Shown one piece after another: positions 23,746 to 34,700 of a DNA stretch of 64,000 nucleotides; positions within the stretch are counted from its first letter, which is position 1; each line of letters begins with the position of its first letter. A model generated the notes under the pieces. The model was not told the origin of the DNA, made no database searches, and saw only the letters and a list, made by a program, of their open reading frames with translations. The stretch is from Owenia fusiformis. Its lineage: Eukaryota > Annelida > Polychaeta > Sabellida > Oweniidae. The stretch spans positions 20,506,822 to 20,570,821 of the forward strand of contig CAIIXF020000008.1 in the NCBI GenBank assembly GCA_903813345.2, written 5' to 3'. Both the position numbers and the translations under genes were made by a program.

Positions 23746-24034
23746 TTATTCATCACATTTTTGGGAACATTAAATAGTCCAGTAATTACATATTCCTCTG
23801 TACAAGTCACAATGTGGAATTTTGAATTCAATATAACATTGTCATAATGTTGAATCCACACCTCTATTACTGTCTTGAACATGAACTTCTATGCTATTTA
23901 CAATCTAACTCCAATAATGTTTTCATAACTGAACTGGTTCTCATGGCATACTGTTCAGTGAATAGTCTCCCCTATTAAAGGAAGTAGAAGGGATAGAGAC
24001 AAGGTAAGAATGAATTTCAAACGATGAATTAATA

Positions 24035-24172
24035 TGCAAAATGTCACTAACCGCAATTTGATACAGATCCTGACCACCAAACACCAACAGTCGAATGCTG
24101 AACATCATCCACAAAATAGTCAGAGATTAGAGAAGTATGTCACCATAGCTACAACCACTGGTGACATAAAAA
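24035..24172. repeat. TGTCACCAC hairpin-ended repeat, copy B (inverted)
   Basis: Starts TATGCAAAATGTCACTAACC and ends ATGTCACCATAGCTACAACC then ACTGGTGACAT. Inverted relative to copy A. Confidence 0.55.
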
Positions 24173-24853
24173 TCATAATATTGCCTAATTTATTTTAGCA
24201 GTATTTTAGTTAAGTCCAACAGTTCTGACTTTTATCCAAAGTTTCAGGTTATCTGGCAAAAAGAAGAAAAAGTGGATGTCCCCTTTTTCAATTGTTAAGA
24301 ATATAGACATTGATTTAAAGCTTCAATAACCTCTAGCTTATAATCATCAGATATTTCATTTTATAAAATTTGGAAAACATTGGCATGCTTTTTGAAAAGA
24401 TTGTTTTTAACATTTTACACGCTCTATATCAAGCATTTTGTGTTCAATACAAAACAAGTATTTTCGACTGAATAGACCCTGAACCATGCTAAAAGTGCCT
24501 CTCTGTCCATGCTTAAACTAAGACATTTTCTCTGAAACTGATTTTCTTGTTTACTCCTTTCTTCTTTTATGTTTAAAGCTGGACTTCGCTCCGAAACGCA
24601 ATCATGGGTTGTTTCGGGGGTGAACTTTATCATTTTGAGCTTAATGAAAGATTATAGAATGATGAACAAATGGGGCAAATCTTGTGTAGAAATACTTACG
24701 ATAAATGTGTCATTTCAAAGATTTTTCATTGAATTTGCTTCGATCGGAGCCGGCGATATGATTTTGGAAAGGTTTCTAAATGAAGAACTTGACGTCACTT
24801 CCGAATCATAGCATTCAAAATAAGTAGCGTTTAATAACCCCACCTTTCAAAAT
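24173..24853. other. Intergenic, between TMEM179-like and ATXN3 3' ends
   Basis: An open plus frame of 80 codons at 24569-24811 has no recognised motif, no splice context and no homologue that I know. I do not call a gene. Confidence 0.4.
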
Positions 24854-24924
24854 AATACGGTGGTCTTGTGGTAGAATCCTCGCTTGGCACGCGGAAGGCC
24901 CGGGTTCGGATCCCGCATTCGCCT
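24854..24924 (+). tRNA. tRNA-Gly(GCC)-like sequence with a GGC anticodon, probably pseudogene
   Basis: From the D arm on it matches animal tRNA-Gly-GCC: TGGT..TGTGGTAGAAT, CTCGC, loop TTGGCAC, GCGGA, AGGC, CCGGG, T-loop TTCGGAT, CCCGC, then a T run that would stop Pol III. The anticodon loop reads GGC (alanine) instead of GCC. The acceptor arms (AATACGG / ATTCGCC) do not pair, and the anticodon and T stems each have a mismatch. The B box GGTTCGGATCC is near consensus. A decayed tRNA-Gly copy or a tRNA-derived repeat is likelier than a working tRNA-Ala. Confidence 0.55.
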
Positions 24925-25109
24925 TTTTATTTTTTTAACTAAATGATTGTCCTTTGATATTACGCAAAGAAAAACAATTTTTATTTACATAAAGTTTATA
25001 TTAGAGCTTGAAAATGTAAAAACAATATATGTCAACATATTGCGTTTTGGAGCGATGTGCAGGTTTAACAGTGTCATGTCCAGCTGGCATATTGCACATG
25101 GAAATGAAG

Positions 25110-25430
25110 GTATGGCAAGGTGACCCTAACATGCCTTTATTCCCTTCAGGAGTATGCTATTAATAATAGCAATCAGCAAGTCCTGTTGGTGACATTGTAC
25201 ATGTGGCAGGACCCTAACTCTTAGTTTATGAGGAATCTCCAACCCTATACATTTATAACATCAGTCTTTCCAATAGGAATAATCAGTCCTGGAGGTGGTT
25301 TGTAAAAGGTGGTTGGAACCTAACTCTTAAGCTTATGAGAAACGTCCAAGCCTAAGAATAGATACATATCACTCCTTCAGTTGGAATAATCAGCAGGTCC
25401 TAGATGTGGTTTGTAAAAGATGGCAGCATC
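25110..25430. repeat. Three diverged ~115 bp tandem units
   Basis: Each unit carries ACCCTAACTCTTA or similar, TTATGAG, AATAATCAGCAGGTCCT or similar, and TTTGTAAAAG. Immediately downstream of the ATXN3 stop. A minus-strand AATAAA at 25136-25141 falls here and is a plausible ATXN3 poly(A) signal. Confidence 0.5.
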
Positions 25431-25440
25431 AGTCATTCTG

Positions 25441-28400
25441 TCAAGATGAAGACATTGACATGTTGATGGCAGCTTGTAGTTGATCTTCTTCAGACATTTC
25501 TAAAACAATAGAACATACAATACAGGAGCATATTCGAGGTAAACTATTCTGAAACAATAAATTCTAACATCAAGTCTCCCCCTTCACTGTATTATTTCAC
25601 CAACCCCAGGCTAAGACAGAGTCAAAGAGAGTCAACAGCGAGGATGGGAAAAAACACGAAACAACATATGAGTATCTTTCAAGCATTTCTCTGTGTTAAC
25701 GAATTAGAAAACTCTAGATTATAAATTAACTGCACAGGCAGTCCTGTCTGTTGCCTGATTTGAAATTAAATGACTGGCTTTGTTTCAGATTATCAACTGA
25801 ATAAGGTATATGCTTATTTCACTTACTAACTGCAGTTTCCTATACACCAAATTCAATAACTGTTACCTGAAACTGGTTTTTCTTTATCTAGTGAAGGTTT
25901 TTCTATATTGTCTAAATAAGCTAGTCTTTTTCTCCTAAGCTCTTCGGGATCTGGCTGTTTGGTGGTAGACGTGGAAGGACCAGGTTCATCAGGAGAAAGG
26001 CCTGGAGAATTGAAGAGATTATCAATCAGACATACATGTACCTTCCTATCTTGCAAATGCAAGCTGCTCTGTTTAATGAATTTAAACTAACTATCAAGAA
26101 GGTGTATTTCATACAGTTCTAATAAGAAGACATGTGTGTTATCCAAAAGTAGGCCAAAACTAGCTTACATGCTAATTGCTTTTAATGAGGCAAGCAAGAA
26201 CTTCTAACATACTATATAGACAAGAAGCAGATTAAGTTACAAGATAACCCACCTTCCATGCTTAGTCTCATGGCTGCTTCTAGATCAGCTTCATCTTGTG
26301 ATTGCATTAAATGTTGACTTTCATCGAGTGCTCTCTGAAGTGCTGCCTGGTCAACGGTTGCCTTGCTTGCACCACCTATATCCAAATGGAGTACAAAGTA
26401 TAATCCATTTATTCTAGTTAAAACCTGAAGTCATTCGCAATACACATTCAACTATGAATGAATTCACTCTACACTTTTTCTATATTACCCATGCCATTTA
26501 CACTTTTATATTTAAATGTACATGTAAAAATATTTTATTGACTCATTAGAATCACGACCTGACATATCCGATATTAAAAAATAAATATAGACTACACTAC
26601 TCTAGGCTTTGTAGTAGTTTGTACTCAGGTATAGTGACATGGAAAAATTTCATTCATACTTAAAATATCTCTTAATGGACAATGTCAAGGGAATTGATCA
26701 TGGAACTGATTTTAACTGATCCAATTTGGTATATGCAGACTTGCCAACCTCCCATTTTTTTACGGGAATCTCCCGTAAATTTTTTGTTTTTCCGTAAAAA
26801 ATACCAAACTCCCGTACCGTTTTCTCCCATAAAAACTCCCGTAAACTCCCGTACCGTATTTCTACTAAAATCTCCTGTAATTTTTTTTAAAAATATGGCC
26901 GTAAAATCTCCCGTATTTTTGCTGAAATCTCCCGTAAAATCTCCCGTATTCTGGTATAACTCCCGTAAAATCTCCCGTATTCTTGGTATAACTCTCGTAA
27001 AATCTCATGTTTTCTGGTATAACTCCCGTAAAATCTCCCGTATTCTTGGTTTAACTCACGTAAAATCTCCGTTTTTTGCTGTCGAAATCTACCGTATTTG
27101 AAAAGAGTTTGACAAATTCGTGACCTTGATTATTGCAGGCACGCTTCTTTCTTTTACTCCAAGAAAGATTGGCTCCCATGGTTTACTAGCGATACTTTCA
27201 TAAATAACTAAAAAGTACTTCATTCCCATGATTCAAATTGCTTTTCTGCGATCAGTTCGGATTAGTTTGCACACCAAATGTCAACAAACAGGGTCCAGTT
27301 CATTTTCTGTCATACTTCTGGCGGGAGAATACATTTTGTTTTTATATGGCGCTAAACAAAATATTCCCGCAATATAATGCGCATTATGGGTAGGGACTGC
27401 TGTGAAATAATGAACGTAAGTGACATCTCTCTTAGATTATAAGTTCTAATTAATTTATTAACTGCTCATGCGTCATAATAATTTCAACCAATTAAATCGT
27501 TGGATTTAATGCTCATGCGCGAAAAACCGAACCTAAAAATGGAACCTCACGCAGATTGTAAAAGTAAAAGTAAAGTAAAAATTCCTGTTTTTTCATAAAT
27601 CTACCGTATGAACTCCCGTTTTTTTCCGAAATCTACCGTAAAAACTCCCGTTCTTTCAAAATCTACCGTAAAAACTGTTGTTTTTTCAGAAATCTACCGT
27701 AAACACTCCAGTTTTTTCAAAATCTACCGTAAAAACTCCAGTTTTTTCCGAAATCTACTGTAAAAACTCGCGTTTTTCAGAATCTACCGTAAAAACTCCC
27801 GTTTTTCAGAAATCTACCGTAAAAACTTCCGTTTTTTTAAAAATCTACCGCAAAAACTCCAGTTTTTTCAAAACCTACCGTAAAAACTCCCGTTTTTTCA
27901 GAACCTACCGCAAAAACTCCCGTTTTTTCTGAAATCTTCCGTAAAAAAAGTCACGTTTTTTAAAATTTACCGCGAAAAATACCTTTTTTAAAAATCTCCC
28001 TAAAAAATCCTGTTTTTTCAAAATCTCCCGTAAAACTCCCGTTTTTTTCAAAATCTCCCGTAAAAACTCCCATTTTTTCAAAATTTACCGCAAAAACTCC
28101 CGTTTTTTTTTAATTTCCTGTAAAAACTACATTTTTTTTCAAAAATATCCCGTAAAAACTCCCGCTTTTTTTCAAAAAACTACCGGATTTTGAAAAAAAC
28201 TCCCGTAAAAGTATCGTAATTTTTTTTAAATCTCCCGAAAATTTTTCACTTTAGGTTGGCAAGTAACATATAGTGAATACTGTCATTGCATATCCATGTA
28301 TTAATTTTACTATCATTGTGAATTTTCGATACGGGGAGAGGGACAAAAAGCTGACACATACAATGTCATAATCTTTTAAGAAGAAGGAGAGGAAGATCTT

Positions 28401-31400
28401 TTCCAAAAAATTACTTCCAAAGAAAAAAAAAATAAACATTTTGACACAGCCGTTATATACACCCAATATAATCTAACCCCATATATCAACCAATTCCTCA
28501 CCTGATTTGTCTGGCTTATTGAGATCACTTATGAGCTTTGGTTTGATTGGCTGAACAGCAGGCATGAGTTTCAATATCTGGTCAGCATCTGTCTCTTGTA
28601 AAGTTCCCACTACTATGAATATGGAGTAACCTGAAGCAATAAAATGGGGTTGGGTTAATATAAAGAAGCTGAATTGAAGAAATATCTGTGTCTATAATAT
28701 GTCTTTCCAATAGTGTATAGCATGCCAAAGGGCTCAGTGCTATCAAAGGGATACTATCATTCATTTCCAAAAAGTTGAATCATTTTCTCACTTAATAAGC
28801 ACAATGACTGACTACTACTCCGCTCCAGCAGTTTAAAACTTCTTTATCTTTATACTGATTCTTGAAAGGAATGCTGTATTATATTTTACATTGATCTGAA
28901 AACTGTAAAAAATAGTCTCAGTCAAATGTCCTATTTGACCTTTGCAGTTAATGAAATGTGTTTTGATTAGAGCGGTGTTTAGTTACCTTCTTGTTGAAGC
29001 TGTGTAAGTAACATGGCAAGGTAGGTATCAGAGATAAGTTCTGGACCAGTGAGCAGTGAGTTGAGGTTGAACCACTGATTCCCAAGCTTCCTAATGGACA
29101 GCCAGTGCTCCTTGAAGTTACATATATAGGCATGCTGACTTCTGAAATATGGAAAAGTCTGATATTTCAGTTTATCTTTCAAATATCGAATAAGATTGGT
29201 TATCACAACCAAAATCAAGAATATGTTTGTCAGTAAGCAAATCAATAAAATTAGCTGTTTAAGGAAATATATGAACATTTCCAAATGGAAACCATTGATG
29301 TACAAAGCTCTCTGAATATAACCAGAGAAATAAAGGCATTTTTAATGATCTAAAACACCCCAAAGATATCTGAAATATATTTAGGAAAGAAATAATTCAT
29401 GTAGTTCACACTTGCAAAGATCTATACTTACGTAGGTAAGGCCTGGGCAGCTTGAGCAATAGGATTCTGACTCTTATAAGGGACAAGCTCTAAACCCCAC
29501 ACACTTAGAGCATTCTGTATGACTTGAATTGAAAAGAAGCCACTGTCATCCATGTTACTGGAAGGTTCCTGAAAGTTAATGTCACATTTTCAGGATGCAT
29601 GCTTTGTATGCTATTAAAACAGTAAACCAGGTCAATCAAAAACTGCTGAGACCAGTTTTATTAAAATGCTGTGATGAATTTTATCCAAAATTATAAAATT
29701 CATCACAGTATTGAGCTTTTTCATATTAATCAGTTTTAACATTCAATGATTCAATTATGTTACTTCCTGGTTCAGTAAGATTATTTGATAACGACACTAC
29801 TTTTCCAAGGCTGAGTGAAATTCCACTGCCATTTTATGGTGTTAAAACTGTATCAAAATTGGACATATTATATTTATGTGATATCTCTAACACATAGAAT
29901 AGCGTTTAGTAGAATACATACACAATCCGTGTGATTTCATACACGGTTTGTTCGAGTTTGCACACTCTATGTTTGTAAAATCACACTTGTACATGCGTAT
30001 TTGTGTATGCATTGTTTAAAAATGACATCGAACAGAGTACACAAGTCGAACAAATGCTTATGCGGCTCGCACAAATGTTTTTCCCTTCACAAACCATGAT
30101 GTGCCGATCACATACAGTACCTTGATGTACCGATCACACATCTTGATGTAACATAAATTGCTTTCTAGAGATGTTCGAGATTTTCTTCTAAATCTCGCGT
30201 TACTTTTGCACTGAACGAAATAACACATCAGCGCGGCAAAAAGATAAAAAGATCTAGTTTGTAGTTTCCCAATAAATGGCCACGTGTACGTCTCCCTAGC
30301 TAAGCTAAATTATATATTTTTAATTTAAAATTTACATTCTATAACATTTCAACGGAGGGCGCTGTATTGTAGAAACCAGGATGTAAATGTCACGTGATTT
30401 CAAATCTCGCATCCTGTGTGAAGTGCAACTTGTTTGTGACAGCCTATGCGAGCGGGAACCATCCTATGCAAGTTTGAACTCAATGCGTGTGTAAAATTGA
30501 CACGTTCGTTCGAAATTTACTTTGATCCATGTGTAATTCTTTCAGTATTCTATGCCACTTATAACACAATCCGTGTGACATTTCAACATTGCTTTTGGAT
30601 TTTTGGAAAGTGATTGGAGTTAGTGCTAACTCTTTGTGTGACACTTGATACAACCAGTGCGTGTGTGAATGAAAATAAGTTATGTAAGAAAATTAACTGT
30701 TGGTATAACATGGATTGAAAATGGCATACATGATGCGAGTTTCGCATATAATGATGCGTATTTCGCATAGTGTGAAGCGAGTTTCGAATCATATAGTTCG
30801 AGTATCGCATCATATAGTTCGATTTTTCCCATAGATCATGTAATGTCCAATTTTGATACAAAATAAATTCCATACCATTTAGGCTCTAAAGATATAGGTA
30901 ATATTTTTCAAAATTTTATGTTATTTACACATTATAGCTAATTGCACTGTGTTTTTTTAAATCAGCAGCATAAACTGTACGAACCTCTAAAAATTTCCTA
31001 TACTCCTCTGTATCGACACCACCTTCTGCCATTTGGTTTCGCTCGGAGTCATCCAACTGTCGCGCTATTTCAGCTAAATCTACTGCAGTAAAGTACTGGC
31101 CCTGAAGAAGTGCATTCAAACAATGTTGCGCACATAGAGAGCCCTCTTGCTGAAAAAATACATTTAGGAAGGTGACAGATGCCATGAATACGATAATTTT
31201 ACATCTTTAAACTATAGCCTGTACACAATTTTCAAACAGTCAAAGCACTTTCAGTTTCACTTCAGTTTGATAAAATCTCACCAATTTACAAACCAATATA
31301 TTGACAATTTTCGACCTCGTGTCTGTTCATCATGTTGACATCTGTATGGAGTGACACACAACTATTATCTATGATGTCAATTTTGACAAATATAAAGGCA

Positions 31401-31452
31401 GAAAATGACAAATAACTGATGTATTTACCCTTTCATGAAAAATGTACTCCAT
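25441..31452 (-). CDS. ATXN3: Ataxin-3, Josephin deubiquitinase
   Basis: Eight exons: 31429-31452, 30985-31149, 29432-29568, 28987-29141, 28502-28630, 26253-26375, 25867-26001, 25441-25499; 308 residues (human 361). A cysteine protease that trims ubiquitin chains with VCP/p97 in protein quality control. The Josephin domain (1 to ~180) starts M-E-Y-I-F-H-E-R-Q-E-G-S-L-C with catalytic Cys14; the His is His121 (E-H-W) and the Asn is Asn136 (F-N-L-N-S). Two ubiquitin-interacting motifs sit at about 212-224 and 231-244 and a third at 292-304. The VCP-binding basic patch is E-E-L-R-R-K-R (~265). There is no polyglutamine tract. Exon 1 is 24 nt; its upstream ATG gives the conserved N-terminus, so an ATG just inside the exon 2 acceptor (31185) is not the start. 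Divergent from the B3GAT gene. Confidence 0.95.
26739..28264. mobile_element. TIR element packed with CTCCCGTAAAA tandem repeats
   Basis: Ends are ACTTGCCAACCT and its exact inverse AGGTTGGCAAGT, 1.53 kb apart, in an ATXN3 intron. The flanking quarters are arrays of about 31-41 bp units reading TCTACCGTAAAAACTCCCGT or TCCCGTAAAATCTCCCG; about 0.4 kb of unique sequence lies in the middle (27110-27540). Frames of 139 and 84 codons across the arrays are repeat translations (K-S-P-V-F.., Y-R-K-N-S-R-F-F..), not genes. No transposase. The 3' end type resembles hAT-like termini, but no clear target duplication was found. Confidence 0.75.
29900..30560. repeat. Repeat block with ACACAATCCGTGTGA motifs in ATXN3 intron 2
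   Basis: ACACAATCCGTGTGA occurs at about 29920 and 30566, and TAGAATAC near 29912 has an inverted partner GTATTCTA near 30544. CACAAAT / TTCGAACGAAC phrases recur inside. Probably a single inserted element with imperfect inverted ends. No gene. Confidence 0.45.
30729..30829. repeat. ~21 bp tandem repeat, five copies
   Basis: Units such as ATGATGCGAGTTTCGCATAT, ATGATGCGTATTTCGCATAG and ATAGTTCGAGTATCGCATC. Each unit is itself partly palindromic (GCGA..TCGC). The minus frame at 30583-30873 that crosses it is a repeat translation. Confidence 0.6.
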
Positions 31453-31781
31453 CCTTGATTTTTTCTTGGTACTGTTTGTTGTGGACAAACGCGAATTTTA
31501 AATTGTCATAACAAACCTCTGAATCGCATTTACAAATTCCAAGTTCCGAATCAGTGTGAAAGAGTTGGTAATTGAATTAGTCAACTTTGAAGTTGAATTC
31601 TTTGTAGAGGTAGATTTCATCAAAATAAAAGATTTTAGATCGAGTTTCATTGGAACTCTTCAAAAGATCTTTAAAAAGGAGGCGATAAAAGAGAAGTAAA
31701 TGTCCGGAAGTTATGGTATTTCAGAATAAAATGACAATTTCCCACTGATCTATCGTTATTCCACCGTCTAGACACAGCATA
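31453..31781. promoter_or_regulatory. Shared promoter region ATXN3 / B3GAT
   Basis: 329 bp between the divergent start codons. It contains an ETS/GABP consensus CCGGAAGT at 31704-31711, a site class common in animal bidirectional promoters. No TATA box was noticed. Confidence 0.65.
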
Positions 31782-34700
31782 ATGGGATATCTAACACCAA
31801 GGAGGTTATTAGTCTTCTATTTCATGGCATTATTCATGTCATTGATCTATGTTATATACAGTTTTGGTAAGCATGAATTCGAATAATTTTTGAGATTCAA
31901 TTTTTGTTTCAACTTTCACTTTCGTTTCATAAAATTTATGCCGGCAAGATTCTTTTGTAATACGAGTAGGATCAGTCTAGGAATAGGATGAAGACAAGAA
32001 TGTTGTTCTTTAAAATGACAATTTGATTTTCAGAAATCTCATTTGAAGCATCTTGTTATTTTGACCTTTCTGATCACTAATGAACGGAATACAAGCAATT
32101 GATGATTTGCGATCTCAGGATGGATTCTATCTTGCAGTGACGTCACAATCCCTATATTGATCTGTTTTTCACAAAAGTGTTCGATTTGACTAGATCAACA
32201 TTCATTCTAAGCACATGCCAAGTCTAAGATCTTACTGACATGATTTAGATAGTGGTTAAGCGCCCCCCAAATTTGAAAAAATGGGGGGCGCATAAAGGCA
32301 ACGATGTTTTGTATGAATTTCACAAAAACTTCACACATATAAAGATATACTCATGATCTAGTCCGGCATACCTGGTAAATATCCGACCCATGGTTTTCAT
32401 AAAAGAAACAATAATATTTTTAGCTCAAAACTGCCACATGTCCGCCATTTCCTCTCTCCATCATGTCTAATATCATTTTTATATGACGTCACACCAATAT
32501 GACGAAATATATGACAACAGTATCCATAATCAAAATACCTGAATTCTGATCGCAAAAGGTCAACTCTGCACACACTGATGAGAGGGCAAAATAGTGATAT
32601 AGGCTAGTGGTCATTTCTTTAAATATTTTCAAATTTGGTGTCATATTATTTTTCGAGCCTTTGACATTACTTCAAAATGATCTGGATAGGGTCTAAGTGA
32701 CAAATTCAGAGTCCTTGTCAGGGCTAGATGGATACCATGGCATTACTCTAGCACCCCCCCCCCCCCCCTCCTCCAACCCCCACATACACATTCTTATTCC
32801 CCACTGTGATTCTAACATGCTGTGGGAGTATTTATTCAGCATACTTATAAATCAGAGTAATATAAAACCTACAATTTCAAATACCAAGGTACACGTAATG
32901 CTGGAAAGGTGCATTTACTTGTCTTCAGTACGTGTACAGCACTTCTTGTGATTTGTCTTTGACCTATGACTGCTGACCTATACCGGCGGTTACTAGAGTG
33001 CTGCTAACTCGATAAAAGGCTGGCGCTGGCTAGAATTGTCTATGGTTGATACACTGTATCTGATATGATATGACATCTAAAAGAGTCAATAAAAGATATA
33101 TATAATCTAGCTAGATAAATTAAAGTATATGATGCTAAAACTTGTCAACAATAAAAATAATTGTAATCATTTCTGTTTCAGCTTCTTGGTGTCCCAACTC
33201 CTTCAAAGAAATGAACATGCGTTTCCCAAATGACGGAGATGTTAATGAACTTCAGATAAGAGACAAAATGATCTATGAAAAGAATGAGTTGCTCAAACTA
33301 TTACAGTCTAGATTCCAAAAAGTGGAAACAAATTTGAGAAGACTTTATCCAGAAGTAGCTTCAGAAATCTTAGAAAAAGACTCTAATCCAAATGATCTGC
33401 CATATATTTATGCAATAACTCCTACGTATACCCGTCCAGTGCAAAAAGCCGAACTCATTAGACTCTCTCAAACATTCCTCCATGTACGGAACTTTCACTG
33501 GATAGTAGTAGAAGATTCCGATAGAAAAACTAAGTTAGTTGAAAACCTTCTTGAGCATTCCGGACTAGAGTTTACCCATTTAAATGTGAAGACACCTGAT
33601 GCCTGGAAATTGGCACCTAAGGATCCTAATTGGTTAAAGCCAAGGGGGGTACTCCAGCGTAATCTTGGATTAACGTGGATCCGGGAGAATTTAAAGAAAG
33701 GTGCTAACAAAGGTGTTCTCTACTTTGCTGATGATGATAATACCTATGATCTGCAAATATTTGAAGAGGTATGTTAGCATTACAGTGATATTTCAGGCAT
33801 ACAGTGTTCTCCACAGAATTTTTTCTCAAGTGGGTACAAAATTCTCATTTTCTCAATGCAGACCAAAATTGCTCAAAATATGCCCATTTTCCATGATTTT
33901 TCGCATTTTCAAGTGGGTGAAAATGGATTTTCAGTAGCTGCAGAAAAAGTTCTAGGGAGAACATGCGCACAATTTTTGGGATCAATAAAATGAAGGTCTG
34001 ATTCTATTGTTTCGAATATCTACTATTTCTGTGATTTTCTATCAACTTATTTTTGTCTAAATGATTCACAAGAAAGCAATTTAACGCCGCTGTGTAACAG
34101 TTACCATAGATTAAAGATTAAGTACCCTCCCTACAGATATAAATTGTGAAGGCAAAGGCACATTATCCTCTGATTTACAGAGTTGTCTAAGTAGTACATC
34201 AAATTATTGAAGTATTGTTACGATGTGTTTTGTGTATTAAGTCGGTCATGTGCTTTGTTATTAACTTTTATTAGATTAACACGAAGGGTGTACCCCAATA
34301 AGGGTATACTTCACACAATTTAATCAATCTTTTTCAATAAAACCATGTGAAGCTAAAAGTAAATATTTTCAAATGGATTCGTGATTGTGATGTCATAATG
34401 AAATATTCCAGTTCAATACAGTATTAAATCATCATTATTAATCAAATAATATTAATTTCTCTACATCTTAGCATTTAAATGTGTTCACCAACATAGATAT
34501 TAACATCATGCAGGTTTTATTGTTATTTAGGATTTATCTATTGTTCAACACCTGTTTCCATGGCAGCAGCATCTGTTTTAGATCAAGCAACTTATCAATT
34601 ATCAATTATTATATTAGTACAATCCTTATCATGACCATATTTCTTTTTGTGGTCAAATTAATGTTATGTTTTTAAAATACTGAAATGGTCGTACAGAATA

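Noticed and set aside
26682-27932. Frames of 139 and 84 codons with K-S-P-V-F repeats
   Set aside because: They are translations of the CTCCCGTAAAA minisatellite inside a TIR element; no signal peptide, splice context or homology.
30583-30873. 96-codon minus frame rich in His, Met and Arg
   Set aside because: It crosses the 21 bp tandem repeat and lies inside ATXN3 intron 2.
30925-31185. ATG at 31185 as the start of ataxin-3
   Set aside because: The sequence before Q-E-G-S-L-C is an intron end (polypyrimidine plus CAG); exon 31429-31452 gives the conserved N-terminus in phase.
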